From NCBI RefSeq assembly GCF_039543825.1, contig NZ_BAABKM010000003.1, positions 1 to 64,000 of the forward strand: a DNA stretch of 64,000 bases. The letters run 5' to 3'. Source of the DNA: Nocardioides conyzicola (GTDB taxonomy: Bacteria > Actinomycetota > Actinomycetes > Propionibacteriales > Nocardioidaceae). The stretch's first letter is position 1, and every line of letters starts with the position of its first letter. A model generated the notes under the pieces. The model had not been told where the DNA came from. It ran no database searches and worked only from the letters and a program-made list of their open reading frames with translations. The position numbers and the translations under genes were made by a program. This document shows, piece after piece, positions 1-17,299 of this stretch.

Positions 1-51
1 TAAGCACGCCGCCAGCGTTCGTCCTGAGCCAGGATCAAACTCTCCGTTGAA
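1..51 (-). rRNA. rrs: 16S rRNA, 5' end only (partial)
   Basis: On the minus strand, bases 43 downward read AGAGTTTGATCCTGGCTCAG, the universal 16S start, followed by the GACGAACGCTGGCGGCG continuation typical of actinobacteria. Only about 50 bases lie in the window; the rest of the rRNA operon runs off the left edge. The mature 5' end is placed about 7-8 bases upstream of AGAGTTTG by analogy with other bacteria, so it is accurate to a few bases only. Confidence 0.97.
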
Positions 52-112
52 AACAACACCCCCAACCAACCCAAAAGTCAGCTGAGGAAAAAGAGATGCC
101 TGACAGACGACA

Positions 113-129
113 CTGACAAAAATTGTCAG
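113..129 (-). other. small stem in the pre-16S leader
   Basis: The leader holds a perfect 7-bp inverted repeat, CTGACAA-aaa-TTGTCAG, inside an AT-richer stretch between the promoter and the 16S start. Such stems occur in pre-16S spacers and may help fold or process the precursor. The function is inferred; only the repeat itself is seen. Confidence 0.4.
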
Positions 130-220
130 AATCATTGTCAAAGAAACCATCAACCATGACCTCAACCCCGAAAGGCATCAGACACAGAAGACGGGGCATA
201 ACAAACTAATTCGTCGACTA

Positions 221-246
221 TGACACACTGTTGAGTTCTCAAACAT
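221..246 (-). promoter_or_regulatory. boxA-like rRNA leader element
   Basis: The minus strand reads TTTGAGAACTCAACAGTGTG here, nearly the same as the mycobacterial rRNA leader motif TTTGAGAACTCAATAGTGTG that contains the boxA antitermination signal. It lies about 55 bases downstream of the promoter and about 170 bases before the 16S start, which fits a Nus-factor antitermination site for the rRNA operon. Confidence 0.75.
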
Positions 247-301
247 CAGACGCACACCGAAGCAGACCCTTGTGAGGGCCGCCGCCGGGGCAACCTGCAA
301 A

Positions 302-330
302 AACTTACCGGTTCCGATCCACCCCGTCAA
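302..330 (-). promoter_or_regulatory. rRNA operon promoter (-35 TTGACG, 17-bp spacer, -10 TAAGTT)
   Basis: On the minus strand TTGACG (330-325) is followed after exactly 17 bases by TAAGTT (307-302), a near-consensus housekeeping-sigma promoter pointing into the 16S gene. Transcription would begin near 295, giving a leader of roughly 245 bases that carries the boxA-like element. No second tandem promoter of similar quality was seen. Confidence 0.8.
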
Positions 331-345
331 CTCGGGGGCCGATCC

Positions 346-411
346 TCACCGCGGCCGGGCGTGCAAGAACTCCGTCCAGTTGGCCTTGCGGCCCGAGGGG
401 GAGTCGCTCAC
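346..411 (-). CDS. possible 21-residue ORF upstream of the rRNA promoter
   Basis: A GTG-started reading frame of 21 codons ends about 15 bases upstream of the rRNA -35 box. Every sense codon ends in G or C, as in real genes of this genome, and the encoded peptide ends in NWTEFLHARPR. No good ribosome-binding site precedes the GTG, and no family is recognised. The G/C third positions could also be the decayed 3' end of a lost gene, because the frame stays open a little upstream of the GTG. Listed as a candidate only. Confidence 0.25.
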   Translation of the reverse strand: MSDSPSGRKANWTEFLHARPR

Positions 412-442
412 CGCGACGAACAGAACGTTAACAGGGTGGTGC

Positions 443-5799
<5,357 letters not shown>

Positions 5800-5803
<4 letters not shown>

Positions 5804-6981
5804 GACTCCGCTCCCATCGCCTCGTCGAGGATGCCCGGCCAGGCCGCGAGGAACGCGTTGACGTCGTCCTCGGCGAGCACGAGCGGTGGCGCGAGCCGGA
5901 TCCGCCTCGGGGTCGGGTTGTTGACGATGAAGCCGGCCCGCTGGGCGGCCGCGGCGACGTCGGCGGACGCGTCGGCGGACAGGTCGAGCCCGACGAACAG
6001 CCCAGCGCCGCGGACCTCGGTGACCCGCGGGTCGGCGGCCAGGCCGTCGCGGAGCTTGTGCCCGAGGACGGTCACGTGCTCGAGCAGGTCCTCGTCCTCG
6101 ATGGTCCGGATGACGGCGAGCGCCGCCGCGCAGGCGACGGGGTTGCCGCCGAAGGTGGTGCCGTGGTTGCCCGGCTCGAGGAGGGTGCCGGCGTCGCCGA
6201 GGCCGATGCAGGCGCCGATCGGGAAGCCGCCGCCGAGTCCCTTGGCGACCGTGACGATGTCGGGGCGTACGGCGGGGTCGTGCGCGAACCACTCGCCGGT
6301 GCGGCCCATGCCCGACTGGATCTCGTCGAGCCACAGGAGCGCGCCGTGCTCGTCGGCGACCGCACGGGCGGCGGCGAGGTAGCCGTCGGGGGGCACGACG
6401 ACGCCCGCCTCGCCCTGGATCGGCTCGAGCAGGATCGCGGCGGTCGCGCCGGAGACGGCGGCGGCGAGCGCGGCTGCATCGCCGTACGGGACGAACGTGA
6501 CGTCGCCCGGAAGCGGCTCGAACGGGGCGCGGTAGGCCTCCTTGGAGGTCAGCGCCAGCGCGCCCATCGTGCGGCCGTGGAAGCTGCCCTCCGCGACCAC
6601 GACCTGGGTGCGGCCGGTGCGGCGGGTCAGCTTGAACGCCGCCTCGTTGGCCTCGGTGCCGGAGTTGGTGAAGAAGACCTTGCCCTCCCCCGGCGCCTTG
6701 CCCAGCAGCGCCAGCAGCTTCTCGGCCAGCTCGACCTGGGGGCCGCTCGTGAAGAAGTTGGAGATGTGCCCGAGCGTGCCGAGCTGGCCGGTGACCGCCT
6801 CGATGAGCGCAGGGTGGGCATGGCCGAGCGCGTTGACCGCGATGCCGCCGAGGAGGTCGACGTACTCGTTGCCGCCGACGTCCCAGACGTGGGCGCCCTC
6901 GCCGCGGGCGAGGACCAGCTTGGGGGGCCCGAAGGTGTTCATCAGGCTCGCGGTGTACCGCTCTGCGTAGGAATCAGTCAC
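5800..6981 (-). CDS. argD: acetylornithine aminotransferase
   Basis: PLP-dependent class III aminotransferase converting N-acetylglutamate semialdehyde to N-acetylornithine. The 393 residues include [15 protein letters not shown] (PLP phosphate region), [25 protein letters not shown] (the Asp that pairs with the PLP ring) and [13 protein letters not shown] with the Schiff-base Lys at about 245. The start is GTG at 6981, overlapping argB as GTGA. In many bacteria the enzyme also serves lysine synthesis as a succinyl-diaminopimelate aminotransferase; that is family knowledge, not visible here. Confidence 0.97.
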
Positions 6982-7912
6982 TGGGAGTCCCTCGCCTTCC
7001 TGGTCTTGGTCTCGACGCCGGGCAGCACCTGGGTGCCGACGCCCTCGTTGGTGAACAGCTCGAGGAGCACGGCGTGCGGCTCGCGGCCGTCCACGACGGT
7101 GGCGCGCGGTACGCCGTTCTGCACGGCCAGCAGGCAGGCGCCCATCTTCGGCACCATGCCGCTGGCGAGCGCCGGGATGATCTCGGCGAGTGCCTCGGGG
7201 CTGATCTCGCCGATGACGTCGTCGGAGTTGGGCCAGTCGAGGTAGAGACCCTCGACGTCGGTGAGCACGAGCAGCTTCTCGGCCCTCAGCGCGACCGCGA
7301 GCGAGGCGGCCGCCGAGTCGGCGTTGACGTTGTGGATCACGCCGTTGACGTCGGGCGCGACGCTGGAGACGACCGGGATGCGACCGGCCTCGATCAGGTC
7401 GAGCACCGACTCCGGGCGGACCCGGGCGACCTCGCCGACGAGGCCGAGGTCGACCTCCTCGCCGTCGACGATGGTGCTCGCCGGCTCAGCAGTGAAGAGG
7501 CCGGCGTCCTCGCCGGAGCAGCCGACGGCGAGCGGGCCGTGCTCGTTGATGAGCCCGACCAGCTCGCGCTGGACCTGCCCGACGAGGACCATGCGGACGA
7601 CGTCCATCGCCTCGGGCGTGGTCACGCGGAGACCGCCGCGGAACTCGGACTCGATGCCGAGCCGGTCGAGCATGGTCGAGATCTGGGGGCCGCCGCCGTG
7701 GACGACCACGGGCTTGAAGCCGGCGAACCGCAGGAAGGCGATGTCCTCGGCGAACGCGCGCTTCAGGGTGTCGTCGGTCATGGCGTTGCCGCCGTACTTC
7801 ACCACCACGATCTTGCCGTGGTAGCGCTTCAGCCACGGCAGCGCGGCCGCGAGCGTGCGGGCCTTGGCCTGGTCGGGCTTGCTGATGTCGAACTGGCCGG
7901 AGGTGGAGTCGT

Positions 7913-7916
<4 letters not shown>
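6978..7916 (-). CDS. argB: acetylglutamate kinase
   Basis: Phosphorylates N-acetylglutamate and is the usual arginine-feedback point of the pathway. The 312-residue protein has the amino-acid-kinase motifs VVKYGGNAM (about 40), [14 protein letters not shown] and [10 protein letters not shown]. It also has an N-terminal helix of about 25 residues before the kinase core, a feature of the arginine-inhibited hexameric type. ATG at 7916 overlaps the argJ stop as ATGA. Start and length agree with actinobacterial homologues. Confidence 0.98.
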
Positions 7917-10975
<3,059 letters not shown>

Positions 10976-11069
10976 CACCGGGTTTCCCCAGGAGGGGTTC
11001 GGGTTACGGTCACACGTAGTGCGATCGTCCGAAGCAGACCCCTCACTCTCGGCTTGGAAGTGCTCCCCG

Positions 11070-12413
11070 ATGTCCGCACCCTCTCGATTCCGGTCCCCGG
11101 TCGCCCTCGCAGCCCTGGTGGTCGGCGTGCTCGTCACGACTCTCCTCACGGCTCCCGACGGACCCGCCAACGCCTCCTCCCGGGCGACGCAGAGCAACCC
11201 CACCGGACGTGCGGCCGGCAGCCCGAGCAACGGGAGCGGCTACCTCGAGGTCGGCCTGTCGACCACCACCGACGGACAGATCCTGATCACCTGGAAGCGC
11301 CCCGGGCCGCTGTCACGGCTAAGGAGCTACGACGTCCAGGTGGGGGTGAACTACCGGCTGACGACCAAGGTGCGGCACTACAAGGTGTCCCGCAAGCGGC
11401 AGTCGATCGTCGTCCCGCCGGCGTTCAGCGCCACGCGCTACTCCGGCAACTTCTCCTTCGTGCGGCTCGTCGTGCACCGCAGCAACGGCACCCGCGGCAC
11501 CAGACCTGCCAAGTGGATCCAGACCCCGCTGGGCGCGGGGTGCCCGAGCGGGAGCGACCGCGCGACCATCGGCACCTTCAACGTGGAGACCTGGGGCGCG
11601 GACGTGCGCCACGGCAGCAGGACGCGGTTCAACTGGAGCAAGCGCGGCCCGCGGGTGGTGCGCACCATCCTGCGCAGCGGCGCTCATGCCGTCGCGATCC
11701 AGGAGGCGACCGGAAGGGCCGGCGGCGGCCACGGCAAGCGGCGGCAGAGCCCCTGGATCCTCGCCCACCTCAACGCCGACGACCCCGACCCTGCCGCCCA
11801 CTGGGTGGATGCGCTGCCCGAGGACGCCTACCGGGGCGAGGGGCACATCGGCACCCGGGTCTTCTTCGACGCGAACAAGTACGACAAGCTCGCGTCCGGC
11901 TTCGACCGGATCCGCGACCCGCACGCGCCGACGGCGTACGCGCCCTGGGTGCGCCTGATGGGCGCCGGCGGGTCCACGTCGCCGTTCATCCTGGTCAGCA
12001 CCCACCTCGCGAACACCGACACCCGGCGGGCGTTCAACGCCCGCAACCGCGAGATCAAGCAGGTCATCGCCCTCACGCAGAGGCTGCGGGACACGTACGG
12101 CGGCCAGGTCGTCCTGGCGGGCGACTTCAACTCGACCGTCGACATCAAGCCCTACAACGGGGTGCAGACGGCGCTCCTGCGAGCCGGCTTCTACGACGCG
12201 TTCGCCTCGGCCAAGATCGTCCACTCGGACTTCGCGACGACCAACAGCCTGAAGTTCCCGGTCCGTCGCTCGCCGCACCGGCGCGACTACATCATGACCG
12301 TCGGCGGGACGCCGGGCTCGTGCCGCTACGTCAACTACGCGTACCGGAAGGCGTCGCAGGTGGCGTCCGACCACTTCATGCAGGCGGCGACGGTCCCGGT
12401 GTCCGCGGGCTGA
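11070..12413 (+). CDS. secreted endonuclease/exonuclease/phosphatase-fold protein
   Basis: A 447-residue exported protein. Residues 1-40 form a Sec signal (RFRSP, then a long hydrophobic run VALAALVVGVLVTTLLTA). Residues about 60-170 look like a fibronectin-III-type beta domain (tandem Tyr/Val-rich strands, ILITWKRPGP). The C-terminal half is an EEP-fold hydrolase with GTFNVETWG, IQEATG, VSTHLAN, LAGDFNST and ASDHFM, which supply the metal ligands and catalytic Asp/His. Secreted nuclease or phosphodiesterase activity is expected; the substrate is unknown. ATG at 11070 was chosen because it directly precedes the signal peptide and has a purine-rich GGAAG upstream; the frame is open from GTG 11019. 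Confidence 0.8.
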   Translation: MSAPSRFRSPVALAALVVGVLVTTLLTAPDGPANASSRATQSNPTGRAAGSPSNGSGYLEVGLSTTTDGQILITWKRPGPLSRLRSYDVQVGVNYRLTTKVRHYKVSRKRQSIVVPPAFSATRYSGNFSFVRLVVHRSNGTRGTRPAKWIQTPLGAGCPSGSDRATIGTFNVETWGADVRHGSRTRFNWSKRGPRVVRTILRSGAHAVAIQEATGRAGGGHGKRRQSPWILAHLNADDPDPAAHWVDALPEDAYRGEGHIGTRVFFDANKYDKLASGFDRIRDPHAPTAYAPWVRLMGAGGSTSPFILVSTHLANTDTRRAFNARNREIKQVIALTQRLRDTYGGQVVLAGDFNSTVDIKPYNGVQTALLRAGFYDAFASAKIVHSDFATTNSLKFPVRRSPHRRDYIMTVGGTPGSCRYVNYAYRKASQVASDHFMQAATVPVSAG

Positions 12414-12469
12414 AACCCGTGAAACCGCGGTGAAGGCAGCACGAAACCGGCACCGCGCATGCTCAGGGC

Positions 12470-13462
12470 ATGACACACGTTCCTGACACCGACCTGGCCG
12501 TCGCGGCCTCCGGGCTCGTCAAGACCTTCGACGACTTCCGAGCGGTCGACGGCATCGACCTCGAGGTCCGTCGCGGCGAGGTCTTCGGCGTGCTCGGCCC
12601 CAACGGCGCGGGCAAGACCACCACCCTCAAGATGCTCGCCACCCTGCTGCCGCTGGACGGCGGCGAGGCCAGCATCTTCGGCGTCGACGTACGCCGCAAC
12701 CCCCACATGATCCGGCAGCTCGTCGGCGTCACCGGGCAGTACGCCTCGGTCGACGAGAACCTCACCGGCTCGGAGAACCTCTGGCTCTTCGGCCGGCTGC
12801 AGGGCCTGTCCTCCGCCAGGTCGAAGGCCGTCGCCCACGACCTGCTCGAGCGCTTCGGCCTGACCGAGGCCCGCAACAAGCAGATCAAGACCTTCTCCGG
12901 CGGCATGCGCCGCCGGCTCGACCTGGCGGCGAGCCTGATCTCCCAGCCCCCGCTGATCTTCCTGGACGAGCCGACCACCGGCCTCGACCCGCGCACCCGC
13001 GGCCAGATGTGGGAGACCATCCGTGAGCTGATCCGGGAGGGCAGCACCGTGCTGCTGACGACGCAGTACCTCGACGAGGCCGACCAGCTCGCCGACCGGA
13101 TCGCGGTCATCGACCGCGGCATCAAGGTCGCCGAGGGCACGCCGGACGAGCTCAAGACGTCGGTCGGCAGCTCGACGCTCCAGCTGCGGATGTCCGACCC
13201 GGCCGAGACCTCAGGCGCTGCCGACGTCGTACGACGCGTCCTCGGCGAGGAGCCGGTGCTCACCCCGGAGGCCGGCGGCATGAACGCCGCGCTCACCGAC
13301 GCAAACCAGGCTGCCGACGTGCTGATCGCGCTGCGCCAGTCCGGGCTGTCGATCGCGTCCGCCACCGTCCAGAAGCCCACCCTCGACGAGGTGTTCATGG
13401 CCATCACCGGCCACAGCGCCGAGGACGAGAGCCACGAACCCCAGATGGAGGCTGCTAGATGA
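12470..13462 (+). CDS. daunorubicin-resistance-type ABC transporter, ATP-binding subunit
   Basis: ATPase of a DrrA-like ABC-2 exporter, 330 residues. Walker A is GPNGAGKTTTLKML (about 44), the signature FSGGMRRRLDLA, Walker B LIFLDEPTTGLDPRTR, and the C-terminal DrrA tail (to LDEVFMAITGH) is present. Its stop overlaps the permease start as ATGA. Likely exports a hydrophobic compound from the cytoplasm; the substrate is not indicated, and no biosynthetic cluster surrounds it. Confidence 0.93.
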   Translation: MTHVPDTDLAVAASGLVKTFDDFRAVDGIDLEVRRGEVFGVLGPNGAGKTTTLKMLATLLPLDGGEASIFGVDVRRNPHMIRQLVGVTGQYASVDENLTGSENLWLFGRLQGLSSARSKAVAHDLLERFGLTEARNKQIKTFSGGMRRRLDLAASLISQPPLIFLDEPTTGLDPRTRGQMWETIRELIREGSTVLLTTQYLDEADQLADRIAVIDRGIKVAEGTPDELKTSVGSSTLQLRMSDPAETSGAADVVRRVLGEEPVLTPEAGGMNAALTDANQAADVLIALRQSGLSIASATVQKPTLDEVFMAITGHSAEDESHEPQMEAAR

Positions 13463-14289
13463 GCACCACCCTCCTCGCCGAGCACGAGACGACCGAGATC
13501 CTCGACCGGGTCATCGTCACCCGCCCGTCGCTCCGCGACACCCTCGACCAGAGCCTCGCGATGGCCTGGCGTGCCCTGAAGAAGATGCGCCGCAACCCGG
13601 AGCAGTGGTTCGACGTCACGCTCCAGCCGCTGCTCTTCACGGCGATGTTCGCCTACATCTTCGGCGGCGCGATCACGGGCAGCGTGCAGGACTACCTGCC
13701 GCTCCTCATCACCGGCATCCTGGCCCAGACGGCCCTCACGGCCAGCATGGCCACCGGCATCCAGCTCCGGGAGGACATGGACAAGGGGGTCTTCGACCGG
13801 TTCAAGTCGCTGCCGATCGCCCGGATCGCCCCGCTCGTCGGGCCGGCGCTCGCCGACCTGGTCCGCTACGGCACGGCCGCGACCCTCACCATCCTGACCG
13901 GGCTGCTCATGGGCTACCGCCCCGGCGGCGGCGTCCTCGGGGTGCTGGGCGGCTGGCTGCTCACGGTGGTCGCCGGCTGGTCGCTCGCCTGGATCTTCAC
14001 CTACCTCGGCACCCGCGCCCGCAGCGCCCAGGCGGTGCAAGGGATCTCGATGATGATCATGTTCCCGTTGACCTTCCTGTCCAACGCGTTCGTGCCGACC
14101 AGCACGCTGCCGGGATGGCTCGAGGCGTTCGTCAAGGTCAACCCGGTGTCGCTGGTCATCTCCGCGGTCCGCGACCTGATGAACGACGGTGCGGTCACCG
14201 CCAACGTCGGCTGGGCGCTGCTCGGCTGCGGGATCGTGGTCGCGATCTTCCTGCCGCTCTCCGTCAGGTCCTACTCCCGCAAGATGTGA
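13459..14289 (+). CDS. ABC-2 type transporter permease (DrrB-like)
   Basis: A 276-residue integral membrane partner of the preceding ATPase. It has an N-terminal cytoplasmic segment of about 50 residues, then about six hydrophobic spans (for example LLFTAMFAYIFGGAI, LLITGILAQTALTAS, LLGCGIVVAIFLPLSV) and the ABC-2 loop MMIMFPLTFLSNAFVP with TLPGWLEAFVKVNPVS. ATGA overlap with the ATPase implies coupled translation in a two-gene operon. It converges on the SARP regulator with 25 bases between the stops; no terminator is evident there. Confidence 0.92.
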   Translation: MSTTLLAEHETTEILDRVIVTRPSLRDTLDQSLAMAWRALKKMRRNPEQWFDVTLQPLLFTAMFAYIFGGAITGSVQDYLPLLITGILAQTALTASMATGIQLREDMDKGVFDRFKSLPIARIAPLVGPALADLVRYGTAATLTILTGLLMGYRPGGGVLGVLGGWLLTVVAGWSLAWIFTYLGTRARSAQAVQGISMMIMFPLTFLSNAFVPTSTLPGWLEAFVKVNPVSLVISAVRDLMNDGAVTANVGWALLGCGIVVAIFLPLSVRSYSRKM

Positions 14290-14314
14290 TCAGGCGACGG
14301 GCCACCGGAGCCGT

Positions 14315-17299
14315 CTACCCGAGCTCCGCCAGCAGGTCACCGACCTCCGGGCGGAGCTCGGGGGCGTGCCGGCCCTCGAGCGAGGCCCGGATCCGGGCCT
14401 CCTCCCCCGGCAGGACGTCCTCGGCGAGCGCCAGCCCCGGAGCCCAGGCCAGGCTCGGCAGCTGCCGGTTGTAGCCGAACCGGTCGGCGTAGACGAGCAG
14501 GCGTACGGCGCGCTCGGCCCGGGTCGGGTCCGGCTGGTCGGCCAGCTCCCAGACGGCGAGCGCGAAGAGGATCGAGCCGAAGACCGGGAAGTCGAGGAAG
14601 CCGATCGCGCCGTCGAGGATCCGCGGCGACTTGTCCAGCAGGTCGCGGCGCAGCCCCTCCACCTCGTCCCGCTGGTCGTGCAGCACGTGGGCGGCGACGG
14701 CCGCGGCCTCGGCGTACAGGGTCCACGGCTCGAACCCGAGCATGGTCTCCAGGCCCGGGAAGCTGCGCGCGGACAGGGTCTTGGCGGCCTCGCGATAGCC
14801 CCGGAGCCCGAGGTCGACGCGGCCTGCGGCCAGATCGAGCTCGGGTCGGCCGCAGAGAAGGATGATGGCGGCACCGAAGATGCCGGTGGCGCCGTCGGAG
14901 GCCTCGATCTCGTCGAAGATCCGCTCCGCCTCGTCGATCCGGCCGTCCTCGAGGGCACCCATGGCCAGCACGGCCTTGAGCTGGGCGACGTCCTCGTCGG
15001 CGCCGAGGGCGTCCAGCACGGGGATCGCGTCGCGGGCATAGCCCATCGCCTCGGTCATCTCGCCGACCTGCATCGTGAGACCGGCGAGCTGCGCGCGGAT
15101 CAGCGCCGCGCCCCATGGGCCGTCGGCCTCGTCCGTGAGCGCCAGGGCTCGTAGGCCGTGCTCCTGCGCGAGCCTGATCTCGCCCTGGTTCTCGTGGAAC
15201 TGGCTCGACCACTGCAGTGCGAGCTGCGCGATCCGCCGGTCGTCGTCCGAGCACATCTCCTCGACCGCGCCGAAATGACCGTCGTCGACCGTTGCGCGCG
15301 CGGCGAGCAGCACGGTGGCCGCGATCCCGCTCCGCGTCCCCCGGGCGCCAGGACCCAGCTGCTCCAGGCGGTCGAACGCCCGACCGACCGTCGAGTCGCT
15401 GAAGATCATCGAGTTGAAGGCGATGGCGGTCAGGGTCGTGCGGTACGACTCCTCGAGCTCGGGCGAGATCGCCGCGTCCACCACGACCGCCTCGACGTCC
15501 GGCGAGATGTTGACGACCTTGAGATGACTCCCCTCGATCGTCCAGAAGTCCGACAGGCAGGCCATCACGACGACCACGGCGTCGGCGTCCTCGGTGCGCA
15601 GGCACCGCCGCAGCAGGTCGACGAGGTTGCCCTCCTCGGTGCGGATGGCGGTCATCGTCTCGACCTGGCGCGGACCGAAGAGCCGGCTCTCGCAGCGCAG
15701 CGCGAACTCCGTGCCCCAGGTGCGCAGCCGGGCGATCGTCTCGGTGTCGTCGCCGGAGCCGACCAGCTGCATCTGCCCGAACTCACGCACCGTCTCCAGC
15801 AGGCGGTAGCGGAGCTCGCCCGCACCCTCGACCACCGTCACCAGCGACTGGTCCGCGAGGTTGGCGAGCGCCCCGAGCGCGTCACTGCCGACGACCGCCT
15901 CGGCGCCCCCGAGGGAGAAGCCGTCGCGGAAGATCGAGAGCCGCCGCAGGGCGACGCGCTCGTCGTCGTGGAGCAGGTTCCAGCTCCAGTCGATGACGGC
16001 GAGCAGGGTCTGGTGACGCTCGGGCGCGTCGCGGGACCCTCCTCGCAGCAGGGCGAAGCGGTCCTCGATGCGGCGCTCGATCTCGGCGACCGACATGACA
16101 CGGACCTTGGCGGCCGCGAGCTCGACCGCCAGCGGGAGCCCGTCGAGGCGGGCGACGAGCGAGCGCACCTCGTCCTCGGCCAGGCGTACGCCGGGGCGGG
16201 CCGCCGTGGCCCGCTCGCGGAAGAGCTCGACGGCGTCGTCGAGACTCAGCTGCGGGAGCTGGTAGACGCGCTCGGCGGCGATGCCCAGCGGCGCCCGGGT
16301 CGTGGTCAGGACGCGCAGCGACGGAGTCCGCTGCACCAGCACCGAGACGAGGTCGGCGACGGCGTCGACGAGGTGCTCGCAGTTGTCGAGGATGAGCAGG
16401 GCGGGCGCGGTGCCTACCTGGTCCACGATGCGGCTGACCAGGTCGGTACGACGCGCCGCCGCCGACGTGAGCCGGCCCGTGACCGACTCCCGGACGCCGA
16501 GGACATCGCCGACCTCGACCGTGACGCCCTCCGGCGAGGTCACGCCGGCGAGCTCGACGAAGTGCACGACGGGCTGCTCGGCCAGCCGACCCATCAGGTG
16601 GGCCAGCCGGGTCTTGCCGAGCCCGCCGGGACCGACGATCGAGGTGACCCGCGAGGTGCGGATCATCGCCTCGAGCGCCGTGACGTCGTCCGCGCGGCCG
16701 ATCAGGCGCGACGCCTCGTAGAGCAGGCCCTCACGCACCGGCCGGTCCCGAGCCAGCAGCTCGCTGTGCAGCGCCTGGAGGTCGGGGCTGGGATCCACTC
16801 CCAACCGGTCGGCGAGATCGCCGCGGTAGGTCTCGTAGCGGTCGAGCGCCGCCGGGGCACCGTGGACCGCCGCCAGCGAGCGCAGGAGGGCGGCGACGAC
16901 CTCGTCGTCCGGCTCCGCCCGCTCCAGGAGCGGCAGCGCGGCGGCGTACTCCCCCGCGGCCGCGAGGCGCAGGCCCTCGGGCCGCAGCGCCCACGCGTCG
17001 ACGTCGGTGGATGCGAGCGCGAGCCGGTAGCCGCGAGCGGTGCGCTCGATGGCGGTCGGGCTGGTCGCGGACCGCGCGCGGGACACGACGACCTGGAGCG
17101 CCTTGGTGGGGTTGGCCGGGACGTCGTCGCCCCAGACCTCCTCGACCAGCGCCTGTTCGCTCAGGCCGCGGGTCCCGGCCTCGACGAGCACCCGCAGCAG
17201 GGCGTGGGTCCGCTCCCCGGGAACGGGCTCGCCGGACCACGTGACGTCGTCGAGGACCCTGAGCCGGGGGCTGATGGGTCCGTCAGCGCTGGACGGCAC
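14315..17299 (-). CDS. large SARP-type regulator: winged helix, BTAD, NB-ARC ATPase, TPR-like C-terminus
   Basis: A 994-residue transcriptional regulator of the AfsR/SARP type. Residues about 10-95 form an OmpR-like DNA-binding domain, about 95-185 the bacterial transcriptional activation domain (LGVDPSPDLQALHSELL at its end). About 210-490 is a STAND/NB-ARC ATPase with Walker A VGPGGLGKTRL, Walker B LLILDNCEHLV and GLPLAVELAA. The rest is helical and Ala-rich, like tetratricopeptide repeats. No antibiotic cluster is nearby; the convergent drug exporter is the only plausible local target. GTG at 17299 overlaps pheT by 17 bases and is the only usable start seen. Confidence 0.88.
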   Translation of the reverse strand: MPSSADGPISPRLRVLDDVTWSGEPVPGERTHALLRVLVEAGTRGLSEQALVEEVWGDDVPANPTKALQVVVSRARSATSPTAIERTARGYRLALASTDVDAWALRPEGLRLAAAGEYAAALPLLERAEPDDEVVAALLRSLAAVHGAPAALDRYETYRGDLADRLGVDPSPDLQALHSELLARDRPVREGLLYEASRLIGRADDVTALEAMIRTSRVTSIVGPGGLGKTRLAHLMGRLAEQPVVHFVELAGVTSPEGVTVEVGDVLGVRESVTGRLTSAAARRTDLVSRIVDQVGTAPALLILDNCEHLVDAVADLVSVLVQRTPSLRVLTTTRAPLGIAAERVYQLPQLSLDDAVELFRERATAARPGVRLAEDEVRSLVARLDGLPLAVELAAAKVRVMSVAEIERRIEDRFALLRGGSRDAPERHQTLLAVIDWSWNLLHDDERVALRRLSIFRDGFSLGGAEAVVGSDALGALANLADQSLVTVVEGAGELRYRLLETVREFGQMQLVGSGDDTETIARLRTWGTEFALRCESRLFGPRQVETMTAIRTEEGNLVDLLRRCLRTEDADAVVVVMACLSDFWTIEGSHLKVVNISPDVEAVVVDAAISPELEESYRTTLTAIAFNSMIFSDSTVGRAFDRLEQLGPGARGTRSGIAATVLLAARATVDDGHFGAVEEMCSDDDRRIAQLALQWSSQFHENQGEIRLAQEHGLRALALTDEADGPWGAALIRAQLAGLTMQVGEMTEAMGYARDAIPVLDALGADEDVAQLKAVLAMGALEDGRIDEAERIFDEIEASDGATGIFGAAIILLCGRPELDLAAGRVDLGLRGYREAAKTLSARSFPGLETMLGFEPWTLYAEAAAVAAHVLHDQRDEVEGLRRDLLDKSPRILDGAIGFLDFPVFGSILFALAVWELADQPDPTRAERAVRLLVYADRFGYNRQLPSLAWAPGLALAEDVLPGEEARIRASLEGRHAPELRPEVGDLLAELG

